The translations under genes were made by a program, and so were the position numbers. From Lachnospiraceae bacterium (GTDB lineage Bacteria > Bacillota > Clostridia > Lachnospirales > Lachnospiraceae): a stretch of 64,000 nt of DNA. The stretch spans positions 10,467 through 74,466 of the forward strand of contig CAAEWE010000042.1 of the NCBI GenBank assembly GCA_900759665.1, written 5' to 3'. This document shows, one piece after another, positions 8,815-18,400 of this stretch (position 1 is the stretch's first letter; each line of letters begins with the position of its first letter). The notes beneath the pieces were generated by a model. That model was given only the letters and a program-made list of their open reading frames with translations, ran no database searches and had not been told where the DNA came from.

Positions 8815-9363
8815 GTGCATCAGTTAGAGGAACATATATTTTTGATCGGTTTTATGGGAGTCGGGAAGAGTACCGTTGCCCGCATGCTCAGCAGACAGCT
8901 TGGAGTGAAGGAGTATGATACCGACCGGATGATCGTTGCCAGAGATGGCAGAGAGATATCGCAGATTTTTGCGGAGGATGGAGAACTGGCTTTTCGAAAA
9001 ATGGAGACCGATCTGCTGGAGGATCTGAAGGGGTATCCGCCCTCTGTTATTGCCTGTGGAGGCGGCGTTGCCATGCGTACGGAAAATGTGGAATGTATGA
9101 AACGACAGGGGAAGATCCTTTTATTGACGGCATCTCCGGAGACCATTTATGAGCATGTGAAGGACAGCACCAACCGTCCATTGTTAAAGGGTAGGATGAA
9201 TGTTGCAGGGATCACAGAGCTAATGGCGAAGAGAGAGCCAAAGTATATGGAAGCAGCTGACATTTGCATGCTGACAGATGATATGTCACCACGGATGGTT
9301 GCAGACAAGATCGTTGAGATCATAAAAAATGGTACGCCGGTCAGTCTGGACACGCAGAAATGA
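8815..9363 (+). CDS. aroK: shikimate kinase
   Basis: A 182-residue kinase that phosphorylates shikimate at O3. The Walker A motif is GFMGVGKST (residues 12-20). The shikimate-binding DTD region is EYDTDRMI, with FRKME and the GGGVA loop (ACGGGVAMR) downstream. The lid arginine lies in NRPLLKGR. The start codon is GTG at 8815, set by AGGAGG at 8803-8808, six bases upstream. It probably shares the aroD transcript. Length is normal for the family. Confidence 0.94.
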   Translation: MHQLEEHIFLIGFMGVGKSTVARMLSRQLGVKEYDTDRMIVARDGREISQIFAEDGELAFRKMETDLLEDLKGYPPSVIACGGGVAMRTENVECMKRQGKILLLTASPETIYEHVKDSTNRPLLKGRMNVAGITELMAKREPKYMEAADICMLTDDMSPRMVADKIVEIIKNGTPVSLDTQK

Positions 9364-9438
9364 TGGTTGAAAACAGGGATGGATTCCCGGAAAAGAGATG
9401 ATCCGGGGTATAAAATCTCTGTCTTCGAGGAAAAACAC

Positions 9439-9467
9439 TTGAAAAATACAGGAGTTTCCTGTAAAAT
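9439..9467 (+). promoter_or_regulatory. promoter of efp
   Basis: TTGAAA (9439-9444), a 17-base spacer and TAAAAT (9462-9467), 54 bases before the efp start. Confidence 0.7.
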
Positions 9468-9520
9468 ATTTATAGGATTGTGCGGTTTTTGACCGCCACT
9501 ACATGAAGGAGGATTTTAAG

Positions 9521-10075
9521 ATGGTATCAGCAGGTGATTTTAGAAATGGACTTACGATCGAAGTAGAAGGCAATGTCTTCCAGGTTATCGAGTTCCAGCA
9601 TGTAAAGCCGGGAAAAGGTGCAGCCTTTGTCCGTACAAAGCTTAAAAATATCAAGAGTGGCGGTGTCGTAGAGCGTACATTCCGTCCGACAGAGAAGTGT
9701 CCGCAGGCACACATTGACCGTGCGGAGATGCAGTATCTGTACAGTGATGATATGTTCCACTTTATGAATACAGAGACATATGATCAGATTGATATGACAG
9801 CAGACCAGGTAGGGGATGCTTTGAAGTTTGTAAAAGAGAATGATATGGTTCAGATGCTTTCTCATAACGGAGAAGTATTTGCCATTGAGCCACCAAACTT
9901 TGTAGAGCTTGAGATTACAGAGACAGAGCCTGGATTTAAGGGTGATACGGCAACAGGTGCCAGCAAGCCGGCTACTGTTGAGACAGGTGCTGTTGTACAG
10001 GTTCCACTGTTCGTTGAGACAGGTGACAGAATCAGTATTGACACACGTACTGGCGAGTACATGAAGAGAGTTTAA
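9521..10075 (+). CDS. efp: elongation factor P
   Basis: A 184-residue translation factor that relieves ribosome stalling at polyproline. The KOW-like N domain has VIEFQHVKPGKGAAFVRTK with the tip Lys at residue 32. Two OB domains follow, including RTFRPTEKC and the closing segment GDRISIDTRTGEYMKRV. I chose ATG 9521 because GAAGGAGG (9505-9512) is correctly placed for it; the earlier ATG at 9503 overlaps that site. Codon bias is high. It is a single gene between its own promoter and terminator. Confidence 0.96.
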   Translation: MVSAGDFRNGLTIEVEGNVFQVIEFQHVKPGKGAAFVRTKLKNIKSGGVVERTFRPTEKCPQAHIDRAEMQYLYSDDMFHFMNTETYDQIDMTADQVGDALKFVKENDMVQMLSHNGEVFAIEPPNFVELEITETEPGFKGDTATGASKPATVETGAVVQVPLFVETGDRISIDTRTGEYMKRV

Positions 10076-10095
10076 TTTCATAACGTAAATATAAG

Positions 10096-10144
10096 GGCGT
10101 GGTTCCAAGGAAACTCAGTGTTTCCAGGAATCACGTCTTTTGTG
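10096..10144 (+). terminator. terminator of efp
   Basis: GGCGTGGTTCC (from 10096) pairs with GGAATCACGTC using G-U wobbles. An inner stem GGAAAC/GTTTCC tops it, and TTTT follows. Confidence 0.85.
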
Positions 10145-10200
10145 CGTATTGCTGCAAAGGGAACAAAATTGCTTTTAAGAATTTTTCTCACGTAACCTTG

Positions 10201-10254
10201 TTGCATCTTTGGCTTTGGCGTGCTATGATAAACCGGAAGTTAGAAATAACTAAC
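10201..10254 (+). promoter_or_regulatory. flavodoxin promoter with inverted-repeat operator
   Basis: TTGCAT (10201-10206), a 17-base spacer and TATGAT (10224-10229) form a promoter. Directly downstream, GTTAG (10239-10243) and CTAAC (10250-10254) form an inverted repeat with a 6-base centre over the expected start. It resembles a repressor site, perhaps a metal-responsive one; the protein is unknown. Confidence 0.5.
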
Positions 10255-10344
10255 ACAAGATATAAACGGCTAACCATGCCGGACATATTTATTTCTATTA
10301 TGGGTATCATAGTAGGAGGCTGGAGAAAGGAAGGTTTATCAAGG

Positions 10345-10776
10345 ATGGCTAAAGTCAAGATCATTTATTGGAGTGGTACAGGTAATACAGCAGCTATGGC
10401 TGCAGCAATCGCAGAGGGGGCTAAGGAAGCCGGTGCGGAGGCAGAACTGATCACGGCGGAGACCGCCAGTGTGGCAGATGTACAGGATGCAAAGGCGATT
10501 GCGTTGGGTTGTCCGTCAATGGGAGCAGAGCAGCTTGAGGAAACGATCATGGAGCCTTTGATGGAGGAGCTTGATGGAGCGATTTCCGGCAAGACCATTG
10601 TTTTATTTGGCTCTTACGGATGGGGAAGTGGTGACTGGATGCGCGACTGGGAGGACAGAGTATCCTCTGATGGTGCTTCTGTGTGGAACGGAGAAGGAAT
10701 CATTGCCAACAACGCTCCGGATGATGACGTTTTAGATTCCTGCAAGTCTGCAGGACGCGATCTTGCCGGGCTATAA
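10345..10776 (+). CDS. flavodoxin
   Basis: A 143-residue short-chain flavodoxin, a cytoplasmic FMN electron carrier that replaces ferredoxin when iron is scarce. The phosphate-binding loop is IYWSGTGNTAAMA. The isoalloxazine-contacting loops are GCPSMGAEQLEE and LFGSYGWGSGDWMRDWE, the latter typical of clostridial flavodoxins. I chose ATG 10345 because the family starts at this point and AGGAAGG lies ten bases upstream; the in-frame extension back to 10099 runs through the promoter. It is monocistronic, with a terminator at 10803. Confidence 0.95.
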   Translation: MAKVKIIYWSGTGNTAAMAAAIAEGAKEAGAEAELITAETASVADVQDAKAIALGCPSMGAEQLEETIMEPLMEELDGAISGKTIVLFGSYGWGSGDWMRDWEDRVSSDGASVWNGEGIIANNAPDDDVLDSCKSAGRDLAGL

Positions 10777-10802
10777 TAATAACAATTTGCCATTTTAGAA
10801 TC

Positions 10803-10839
10803 AAAAAAGAGGACTTCGTGCAGGGAGTCTTCTTTTTTT
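10803..10839 (+). terminator. terminator of flavodoxin gene
   Basis: AAGAGGACT pairs with AGTCTTCTT around the loop TCGTGCAGGG, followed by TTTTT. Confidence 0.85.
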
Positions 10840-10983
10840 GGGAGTATCAGGAAAATGCTCATACCATATCTTTTTTGGAAAGAGACTTGCTTTTTTGGGC
10901 GAAAGAGAGGATAATAGAAAAGTCCGAGTTTTATGAAATTTATGTAAAGCGAAGAAAGCGTAAGAAATAATGAGGTGAAAGGA

Positions 10984-12819
10984 ATGGATTTTAAAGTAAC
11001 CATACATCGACTGCTGCTTCGGGAGGAAAAGCTGGAGATTGCAGTCAGTGCATCGGGTCCCTGGGATGAGAAAGTACGTGATCCGAAAATGACTATTATC
11101 TTCAATAATGGAGAGCAGACAAGACGTCTGCCAATCGTAGTTCGTTTTTATCAAAGTGAGAAGGATGGCAGTTTTTATCTGATGGCGTCATATGATTATG
11201 TGCTGAAATATTTGTTCTATAAGCAGCCGAAGAATAAGCATATTGAGTTTTCTCTGGAATTGAGCTATGGTCATACGGTATTGGAAAGCGTGCCATTTAC
11301 CGTTGATCCGGAGGATGAGAAGGCATTGGAGCTTCTGGTGCGTGAAACGTCAATTGGCGTGGAGGAGTCCGAGCAGGAGCGGCAGACATACATCGAGTAT
11401 GAGATGGGATTTTCCGAGGATTCCCGTCGTGTCATTCTGGATGCCAAGCCGGGTCAGGAAAAGATATTCCATCCCCACAAGGGCAGACAGATCTTTAACG
11501 GTGTCATTATGTGGCTGTGGCATTTTGTGCTGTTCTGTTTTTCGGTAGTGCTGATGCCGGTATTTTTTGTGGATGCACTGCTGGCGGCAACAGGATGTCA
11601 GAACAAAAATGCAAAGATACCGGAGAACGGTATTATTTATCTGCTCAAGCATGTCCGGGCCAAGATGGATACCTTCAGCCGGATCCGTATTGGTATTCTT
11701 GCAACGAAAATGTGGATGATGGATGTCGTCAATACGATCGCGAGACTTACTCCGATCAAAAAGAACCGGGTTGTATTTCTGTCGAACCGCCGCGACGATC
11801 TTACAGGAAACTTTGAGTTTGTAAATAAATATCTGGACAGCGTACCGGAGTTGGACCGCCGTTATGTGCTGGACAGCCATGAAGTGAAGCAGATGCACAT
11901 CAGCAGCCTGATCCGTATGGCATGGTACTTTGGAAATGCCAAGGTGATCCTGGTAGATGATTACTGTGAGCTGTTCTTCCGGATGCCGAGGAGAAAGGAT
12001 ACCTATCTGATCCAGTTGTGGCATGCCTGCGGAGCCTTCAAGACCTTCGGCTGCAGCCGTATGGGACGTCCCGGCGGCCAGACACAGAAGAGTCCGAACC
12101 ATCGTAATTACGATTATGCACTGGTCAGTTCACAGAATATTGCAAAGTTTTATGCAGAAGGTTTTGGTATCTCGGAGAACAAGGTGGCAGCCACCGGTAT
12201 TCCAAGAACGGATGTATTTTTTGATAAGGAGTACAAAGAGAAGGTTACCAATGCGTTTTATGAGAAGTATCCAAAACTGAAGGACAAAAAGATCCTGCTG
12301 TTTGCACCAACCTTCCGCGGAAACGGTAAGCTGAGTGGTTATTATCCGGTGGATCGTCTGGATGTAAATAAGCTTTATGAAGATCTTGGCAGGGAATATG
12401 CGATCATTGTCAAACATCATCCGTTTGTTAATAACCGCAGTCATATCCACAAGAAATATCAGGATTATATCATTGACCTGTCAGCCAATTCCGAGTTGAA
12501 TGATCTTCTGTTTGTAACAGATGTGCTGATCACGGATTATTCTTCCGTTGTATTTGAGGCGTCTTTATTGGATATTCCGATGGTAATGTATGCCTATGAT
12601 CTGGATCGATATATTTCCTCCAGAGGTTTCTACTATGAGTATGAGGATATGGCACCGGGCAAGATTGTCCGGACGTACAGTGATCTGGTATCCTGTATCG
12701 AGACGCAGGACTTTGAAAATGACAAGCTTCAGGAATTCAAGAAGAGATTCTTTGATGACCTGGATGGAAGGTCTACCGTGCGTGCCGGTGAACTGATCGT
12801 AGAATGTACGAAAAAATAA
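10984..12819 (+). CDS. CDP-glycerol glycerophosphotransferase family protein
   Basis: A 611-residue teichoic-acid-type polymerase or glycan transferase. A membrane segment lies near residues 175-200 (MWLWHFVLFCFSVVLMPVFF). The GT-B catalytic half has the hallmark motifs LIQLWHACGAFKTFG, ATGIPRTD, LLFAPTFRGNG, IIVKHHPF and LITDYSSVVFEASLL. The N-terminal 170 residues are a TagF-like beta-rich region. Family members transfer glycerol phosphate or ribitol phosphate from CDP donors to cell-wall or glycolipid acceptors. I prefer ATG 10984, six bases after GAGGTG, over GTG 10975. It stands alone, ending at a bidirectional terminator facing aroE. Confidence 0.9.
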   Translation: MDFKVTIHRLLLREEKLEIAVSASGPWDEKVRDPKMTIIFNNGEQTRRLPIVVRFYQSEKDGSFYLMASYDYVLKYLFYKQPKNKHIEFSLELSYGHTVLESVPFTVDPEDEKALELLVRETSIGVEESEQERQTYIEYEMGFSEDSRRVILDAKPGQEKIFHPHKGRQIFNGVIMWLWHFVLFCFSVVLMPVFFVDALLAATGCQNKNAKIPENGIIYLLKHVRAKMDTFSRIRIGILATKMWMMDVVNTIARLTPIKKNRVVFLSNRRDDLTGNFEFVNKYLDSVPELDRRYVLDSHEVKQMHISSLIRMAWYFGNAKVILVDDYCELFFRMPRRKDTYLIQLWHACGAFKTFGCSRMGRPGGQTQKSPNHRNYDYALVSSQNIAKFYAEGFGISENKVAATGIPRTDVFFDKEYKEKVTNAFYEKYPKLKDKKILLFAPTFRGNGKLSGYYPVDRLDVNKLYEDLGREYAIIVKHHPFVNNRSHIHKKYQDYIIDLSANSELNDLLFVTDVLITDYSSVVFEASLLDIPMVMYAYDLDRYISSRGFYYEYEDMAPGKIVRTYSDLVSCIETQDFENDKLQEFKKRFFDDLDGRSTVRAGELIVECTKK

Positions 12820-12844
12820 GAAGATAAAATGAATGAATAAAAAG

Positions 12845-12892
12845 AGACATTCCCAAATGATATTACAAAATATCAAAAGGAATGTCTTTTTT
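12845..12892. terminator. bidirectional terminator
   Basis: AGACATTCC (12845-12853) pairs with GGAATGTCT (12879-12887), with an inner GATATT/AATATC stem. T-runs lie on one side and A-runs on the other, so it can serve both the upstream + gene and aroE on the - strand. Confidence 0.85.
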
Positions 12893-12923
12893 ATGTTAAA
12901 TCAGGAATGTGTAGATCATATTT

Positions 12924-13694
12924 TTATGATTGCGTCTTCTCTGCAGCAATCTTTTGATAAATCTCGTCGATCTTAGCGGCGTCTAACTTCGTATCCAGAA
13001 AGAACTCCACCGCATACAGTGCCTGCGCCACAAGCATTTCCAATCCGGTGACGGCTGTGATCCCAAGGGATTTTGCCTGTGCGGTCAGTTTTGTCTCCAA
13101 TGGATTATAAATGATATCCAGAACGGCATGACATTTCGTGAATGGTGTCAGATCCAGAGGGGAAGCGTCCGTATGCGGATACATACCGACCGGAGTGGTG
13201 TTAACGATCACGTCCGCATCTGTATGGTGTGCCAGACATTCCTCGTAAGTGATGGTGTCCAGAGTATCCCGGCGGGAAACCAGCTTGATCTTAGCGGCAT
13301 CCAGATGCTTTAATACGGCGATAATGGCTTTGGCGGCACCTCCGTTGCCAAGGACAAGACATTTACAGCCTTTGATCCGGATGTTATGCTTCTCGATCAT
13401 ATAAAGAAAACCGGAAAAGTCTGTATTATGTCCCTCCAGACGGCCGTTTTTGTTCACGATCGTATTGACGGCACCGATGGAGGCAGCATTGTCATCCAGG
13501 CTGTCCAGATAAGGGATCACATCCTTCTTATAAGGGATCGTCACATTGATCGCCTTAAAATCGTGCTTTTTCATAAAATCATCGAAATCCTCCCGGCTCA
13601 CGGGACAGAGATCGTAGGTGTAATCGGCAAGCTGCTCATGAATCTCCTTTGAATAGCTGTGACCTAGTTTTTCTCCAAGTAATCCGTATTCCAT
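12924..13694 (-). CDS. aroE: shikimate dehydrogenase
   Basis: A 256-residue NADP-dependent enzyme reducing 3-dehydroshikimate to shikimate. The start region is EYGLLGEKLGHSYSKEIHE. Substrate and catalytic residues lie in NVTIPYKK (catalytic Lys) and GHNTDFSGF. The NADP Rossmann loop is VLGNGGAAKA with VSRRD, and the C-terminal GLEMLVAQA is present. The start at 13694 has GGAGG six bases upstream; an in-frame ATG nine codons earlier has no such site. It completes the shikimate set with aroD and aroK on the other strand. Confidence 0.95.
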   Translation of the reverse strand: MEYGLLGEKLGHSYSKEIHEQLADYTYDLCPVSREDFDDFMKKHDFKAINVTIPYKKDVIPYLDSLDDNAASIGAVNTIVNKNGRLEGHNTDFSGFLYMIEKHNIRIKGCKCLVLGNGGAAKAIIAVLKHLDAAKIKLVSRRDTLDTITYEECLAHHTDADVIVNTTPVGMYPHTDASPLDLTPFTKCHAVLDIIYNPLETKLTAQAKSLGITAVTGLEMLVAQALYAVEFFLDTKLDAAKIDEIYQKIAAEKTQS

Positions 13695-13751
13695 AATTAT
13701 CCTCCATACATAAAATGACAAATCTCATTTGCTATTATACGTTATTTCATT

Positions 13752-13781
13752 TTGAAAAACCAGTATGAAATGTGGTACAAT
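13752..13781 (+). promoter_or_regulatory. promoter of the S66 peptidase gene
   Basis: TTGAAA (13752-13757) and TACAAT (13776-13781) have an 18-base spacer. Confidence 0.65.
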
Positions 13782-13818
13782 GTACGAAGCTTGAATAATA
13801 TACAAAAGGAGATAACAT

Positions 13819-14868
13819 ATGAGATATCCGGATAGTTTACCTGCAGGTGGCACCATCGGCTGTATTGCTCCGTCTTTCGGCTGCAATATCGAGCCTTACC
13901 GGAGTGCCTTTGATAATGCATTAAAGACATGGCAGCAGATGGGATACCATACTGTGCTGGGACCAAACTGCTATGAGGGAAGTGGGATCGGTATCAGCAA
14001 TACTCCGGAGAAATGCGGGGCAGAGGTGAATCACTTTTTTACAGAGGAGGATTGCAACATCATCCTTTCCTGTGGCGGCGGAGAATTGATGTGTGAGGTG
14101 GTTTCCTACATTGATTTTGAGCGGATCGCCAGAGCAAAAGCAAAATGGTATATGGGATTTTCGGATAATACCAATCTGACCTTCCTGCTGCCGACATTGT
14201 GTGATACCGCTGCAATTTACGGACCATGTGCTCCGGCATTTGGGATGAGAGAATGGCATCCGGCGCTGAAGGATGCGTGGGGGCTGCTTTCCGGCAGGAT
14301 AACGGAAGTGCATGGGTATCCCCTCTGGGAGAGGGAGTCCCTAAAGGATGAGGAGCATCCGCTGGAGCCGTACAATGTGACAGAAGAAAAGAAGCTGGTG
14401 ATCTACGATGAAACCGGCAGGCGTATAGATGGGGAAAAACTGTCGTTCCGGGGACGTCTGATCGGCGGCTGTCTTGACTGCCTGGATACATTGGTGGGAA
14501 CAAGATTTGACCGTGTTGGTGCATTTAATGAGCGGTATCAGGAGGATGGCATCATCTGGTTTATGGAGTCCTGTGACTTAAATCCGATGGGGATCCGAAG
14601 AGCTCTCTGGCAGTTAAAGGAAGCAGGATGGTTCCGGCATGTGAAGGGCTTCCTGATCGGCAGACCATTATGCTTTGGAGAAGAGTTTTTGGGACTGGAT
14701 CAGTATGAAGCGGTATATGGAGTGCTGGGAGAGTACCATGTGCCGGTAGTCATGGATGTGGATCTTGGCCATCTGCCGCCATCCATGCCTGTGATCAGTG
14801 GTGGAATGGCAGAGGTGAGTCTGGAACCATCTGGGAACGGAACTGAGATCGGGATCAAATATTTATAA
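13819..14868 (+). CDS. S66-family peptidase (LD-carboxypeptidase/MccF-like)
   Basis: A 349-residue serine peptidase of family S66. The family splits into cytoplasmic LD-carboxypeptidases for murein recycling and MccF enzymes that cleave toxic aminoacyl nucleotides. The N-terminal IGCIAPSFG, the oxyanion region ILSCGGGELM and the nucleophile elbow MGFSDNTNLTF (Ser) are present. C-terminal Glu and His candidates lie in IIWFMESCDLNP and DLGHLPPSMP. The length and the SDNT motif lean towards the MccF side. The ribosome site AAGGAG is at 13805-13810. No other peptidoglycan gene is adjacent. Confidence 0.88.
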   Translation: MRYPDSLPAGGTIGCIAPSFGCNIEPYRSAFDNALKTWQQMGYHTVLGPNCYEGSGIGISNTPEKCGAEVNHFFTEEDCNIILSCGGGELMCEVVSYIDFERIARAKAKWYMGFSDNTNLTFLLPTLCDTAAIYGPCAPAFGMREWHPALKDAWGLLSGRITEVHGYPLWERESLKDEEHPLEPYNVTEEKKLVIYDETGRRIDGEKLSFRGRLIGGCLDCLDTLVGTRFDRVGAFNERYQEDGIIWFMESCDLNPMGIRRALWQLKEAGWFRHVKGFLIGRPLCFGEEFLGLDQYEAVYGVLGEYHVPVVMDVDLGHLPPSMPVISGGMAEVSLEPSGNGTEIGIKYL

Positions 14869-14898
14869 ATATTTAATAGAATATATCTGTGTTGTATA

Positions 14899-14960
14899 TT
14901 GACGCAGAATGAAAAGAGGAATATACTTCAAAATTGAATAGTTCAATTTTGAAGTATATT
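14899..14960 (+). promoter_or_regulatory. marR-RND promoter overlapped by a 41-bp palindrome
   Basis: TTGACG (14899-14904), a 17-base spacer and TATACT (14922-14927) form the promoter. The -10 lies inside a perfect palindrome with 19-base arms (14920-14938 and 14942-14960) around a 3-base centre. Each arm ends in TTCAA-type half-sites, giving TTCAAAATTGAA and TTCAATTTTGAA, typical of MarR operators. Autoregulation by the next gene is inferred. As RNA the same element could also stop readthrough from the S66 gene. Confidence 0.8.
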
Positions 14961-14978
14961 TGTTTTTGGAGGAATTAA

Positions 14979-15440
14979 ATGAAGGATTATTTATGTGAAG
15001 CAGAGGATTTTCAACGTTATTTTGAGAAAGCCAGTGAGCAGGTCTGCCGGAAATACGGAATTACCGTGATCGGCTTGCGGATTCTGACGTTTCTGGGGGA
15101 TAATCCGGAGCGGAATACAGCGAAGGATATCTGCAGCTGCCGTTTTATCAAAAACAGCATTGCATCTATGACCATTGATAAACTGGTGAATCGGGGATAT
15201 ATCGTCAGGGAAAGTGATGCGAAGGACCGACGGATTCAACGATTGAAACTTACCGGTGAGGCGGATTCTATCGTCAAAGACGGAAGAAAAATGCGGGAAC
15301 AGTTTACAGAGCTGATCTTTGAGGATTTCAGCCGGGAGGAGATGGATCTGTTTTTGTCGATGATCGACAGGATCTGTGATTCTGTGAGGAGAAGAGTAGA
15401 CAGCTACAATGACAACAAAAAAGAAGGAAAAGGAGAATAG
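14979..15440 (+). CDS. MarR-family transcriptional regulator
   Basis: A 153-residue winged-helix repressor. The recognition region is NTAKDICSCRFIKNSIASMT and the wing is YIVRESDAKDRRIQRLKLT, with the DxRxxR signature of MarR proteins. Dimer helices occupy both ends. The stop codon is two bases before the RND exporter start, so the two are co-transcribed. A long palindrome over the promoter's -10 suggests strong autorepression, relieved by a small toxic ligand. The ribosome site GGAGG is at 14968-14972. Confidence 0.92.
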   Translation: MKDYLCEAEDFQRYFEKASEQVCRKYGITVIGLRILTFLGDNPERNTAKDICSCRFIKNSIASMTIDKLVNRGYIVRESDAKDRRIQRLKLTGEADSIVKDGRKMREQFTELIFEDFSREEMDLFLSMIDRICDSVRRRVDSYNDNKKEGKGE

Positions 15441-15442
15441 TC

Positions 15443-18400
15443 ATGCCAAAATTTAGTGTAAAAAGACCATATGTGATCCTGGTGGCGGTTGTGATGGTGC
15501 TGGTGCTTGGTGGTGTCAGCTTCAGTAAAATGACAACGGACCTGCTGCCGAATATGAATATGCCATATATGATGGTGATCACTACATATCCGGGAGCATC
15601 ACCGGAAAAGGTGGAGACGGAGCTTACAGATGTCATTGAAAATGGTGTAGGAACCGTAAACGGTGTTAAGGAAGTTACCAGCACATCAAGCGAAAACTAC
15701 AGCATGGTAGTATTGGAGTTTGAAGATGACACGAATATGGACAGTGCTATGGTTAAGGTGACATCGGCAGTCAATCAGCTTGATCTGCCGGACAATGTGG
15801 ATAATCCTATGGTTATGGAGCTTTCGGCTGATATGATGTCTACCATGATGGTCAGTGTGGATTATAAGGGCAAAAAGGGATATGAGCTGACACAATATGT
15901 GCAGGACAATATTATTCCGGAACTGGAACGTCAGGATGGCGTTGCAAGTGTCCAGGCATCCGGCCTGGTAGAGAAGTCCGTAGAGGTAAAGCTTAACCAG
16001 GACAAGATTGACGACATCAATGGAAAGATTCTGGAAAAGACCGACAGCTCCCTCAAGGATGCAAGAAAAAAGATCGACGATGCCCAGAAGAAGCTGGATG
16101 ATGGCAAGAAAAAGCTGGAGGAGCAGAAGGAAAGCTTAAGTGAACAGCAGACGGATAAGAGCAATGAACTGGCCAAATTCAGTAAAATGATGGATCAGGC
16201 AATGGCGAACAAGGAGGCATATTCTTCTCAGGTAACCAGTCTCAAAGCGAGCCAGACTGCATTAAATGCAGAGCTTGCCGCTTATAAGAAAAATAAGATC
16301 GAGGCATCCTACGATCAGATCAACGCTTCCTTTGCGGCAGCCAGAAAGTCTCTGGAGTCCGGGGACGGCTACAAGGTAATCTACGATCAGGTATATCAGC
16401 AGGTTCTGATCGCGGCAGTGCAGAATGCCATGGATCAGAGCGGTACGAAAACTACCGTTACAGCAGACAACGTGAATCATTTGCTGAGTCAGATGGGGAA
16501 CGCTGCGGATGAGATCAAAAAAGCGGCTGCCCAGACCGCAGAGACAACCACAAAGCAGCAGGCAGAGAAGCAGTTGGAGAGTATTCCGGCAGATGCAAAG
16601 GATGCCCTTGATCATCCAGATAAATTAACGGCAATGCAGGATATGATGAAACAGCAGGGTCAGGCAGATGCGGCAAAGAATCTGACCAAGAAGAATCTGC
16701 AGACCATGTATGACATCGTCAATACAAGAATTCCACAGATCAATACAGAGCTTGCTAATCTGAAGATCAAGATCAAGACTGCCGAGGCGGTTTTGGCACA
16801 GGTGGAGAAATCCATCAAGAAGGCAGAAGGGAAATATGAGCAGGTCGAGGCAGGAAAGATTACGGCAGCAGCGGCATTTGGTGCGGCTAATGCCCAGATC
16901 GCCTCTGCCCAGAGTACACTGGATAACAGCAGCAAGGAGTTAGAGAAGGCGAGAAAGTCTTATGAGAAATCAAGAAAAGAAGCGTTAAAGAAGGCAAATC
17001 TGGACCAGCTTCTGACGCAGGATCAGTTATCCAATATCCTGACAGCAGAGAACTTCTCTATGCCGGCCGGTTATATCAGCGAGGATGGAACACAGTATCT
17101 GATCAAGGTTGGTGACGAGTATAATAATATCAAGGAGCTGAAAAATACACTTCTGACCAATATGAAGGACATTGGGGATATCCGCCTTTGTGATGTGGCA
17201 GATGTCACGGTGATCGACAACTCGGAGGATAATTACGCCAAGGTCAACGGAAATGATGCAGTCATCTTAAGTATTTCCAAGTCAAGTACGGCGGGAACCT
17301 CGGATGTATCCAAACGGTGTGGACAGAAGATTAAGGAACTGCAGAAGGAAGATAAAAATCTTCGTATTGTTAATCTGTTGGATCAGGGGGATTACATTAA
17401 GATCATTATCAAGTCTGTATTGTCCAATCTGATATTTGGAGCACTCCTTGCCGTACTGGTATTGATGCTGTTCCTGAAAGATGTACGTCCTACCGTGGTT
17501 GTTGCGTTCAGCATTCCGCTTAGCGTATTGTTTGCGATCGTACTGATGTATTTTACAAACATTACCATGAATATTATTTCCTTATCCGGTCTGGCATTGG
17601 GAGTGGGCATGCTGGTAGATAACTCCATTGTCGTTATCGAAAATATATACCGGCTCCGCAATAAGGGAGTGCCGGCGGCAAGAGCGGCAGTCATGGGAGC
17701 CAATCAGGTGGCGGGAGCGATTTTCTCCTCTACACTGACCACGATCTGTGTATTCCTTCCGATCATCTTTACGGACGGACTGACCAGATCCATTATGCAG
17801 GATATGTGTCTGACGATCGCATACAGTCTTTCCGCCAGCCTGGTGGTTGCACTGACGGTTGTGCCAAGTATGAGTGCGACAGTTCTCAAAAAGGAAAATA
17901 CAAAGAAGCATCGTTTCTTTGATGCCGTATTAAATGCCTATGAAAAGGCGGCACGTTTTTCTTTGTCCCATAAAGCAGTAGTACTGGTGGGATCTCTGAT
18001 ACTACTGATATTCTGTGTGATCCAGGTATTCCGTATGGGCATCGTTATGATGCCGGATATGGCAAGCGAGCAGATGTCTATCTCGGCAACGATGCCAAAG
18101 GAGAATTCTACAAAAGAGGATCACGAGACAGCAGATCAGATTCTGGATCTTGTCAGCAAAACGAAAGGGGTAGACACGGTGGGTGGTGTTATGACATCCG
18201 GAACATCTATGATGTCAACGGACGACAAGTCCTACACCTTTGAGGTTATTCTGGATAAGAAATATGCACGTAAGAATAAGCAGATTGCAGCAGAATTAGA
18301 GAATAAGCTGAAAAAGCTTACGCTGGATGACTACACGGTATCGGCATCTAATATGGATATGTCCAGTATGCTGGGTTCCGGTCTGAATATTGAAATATCC

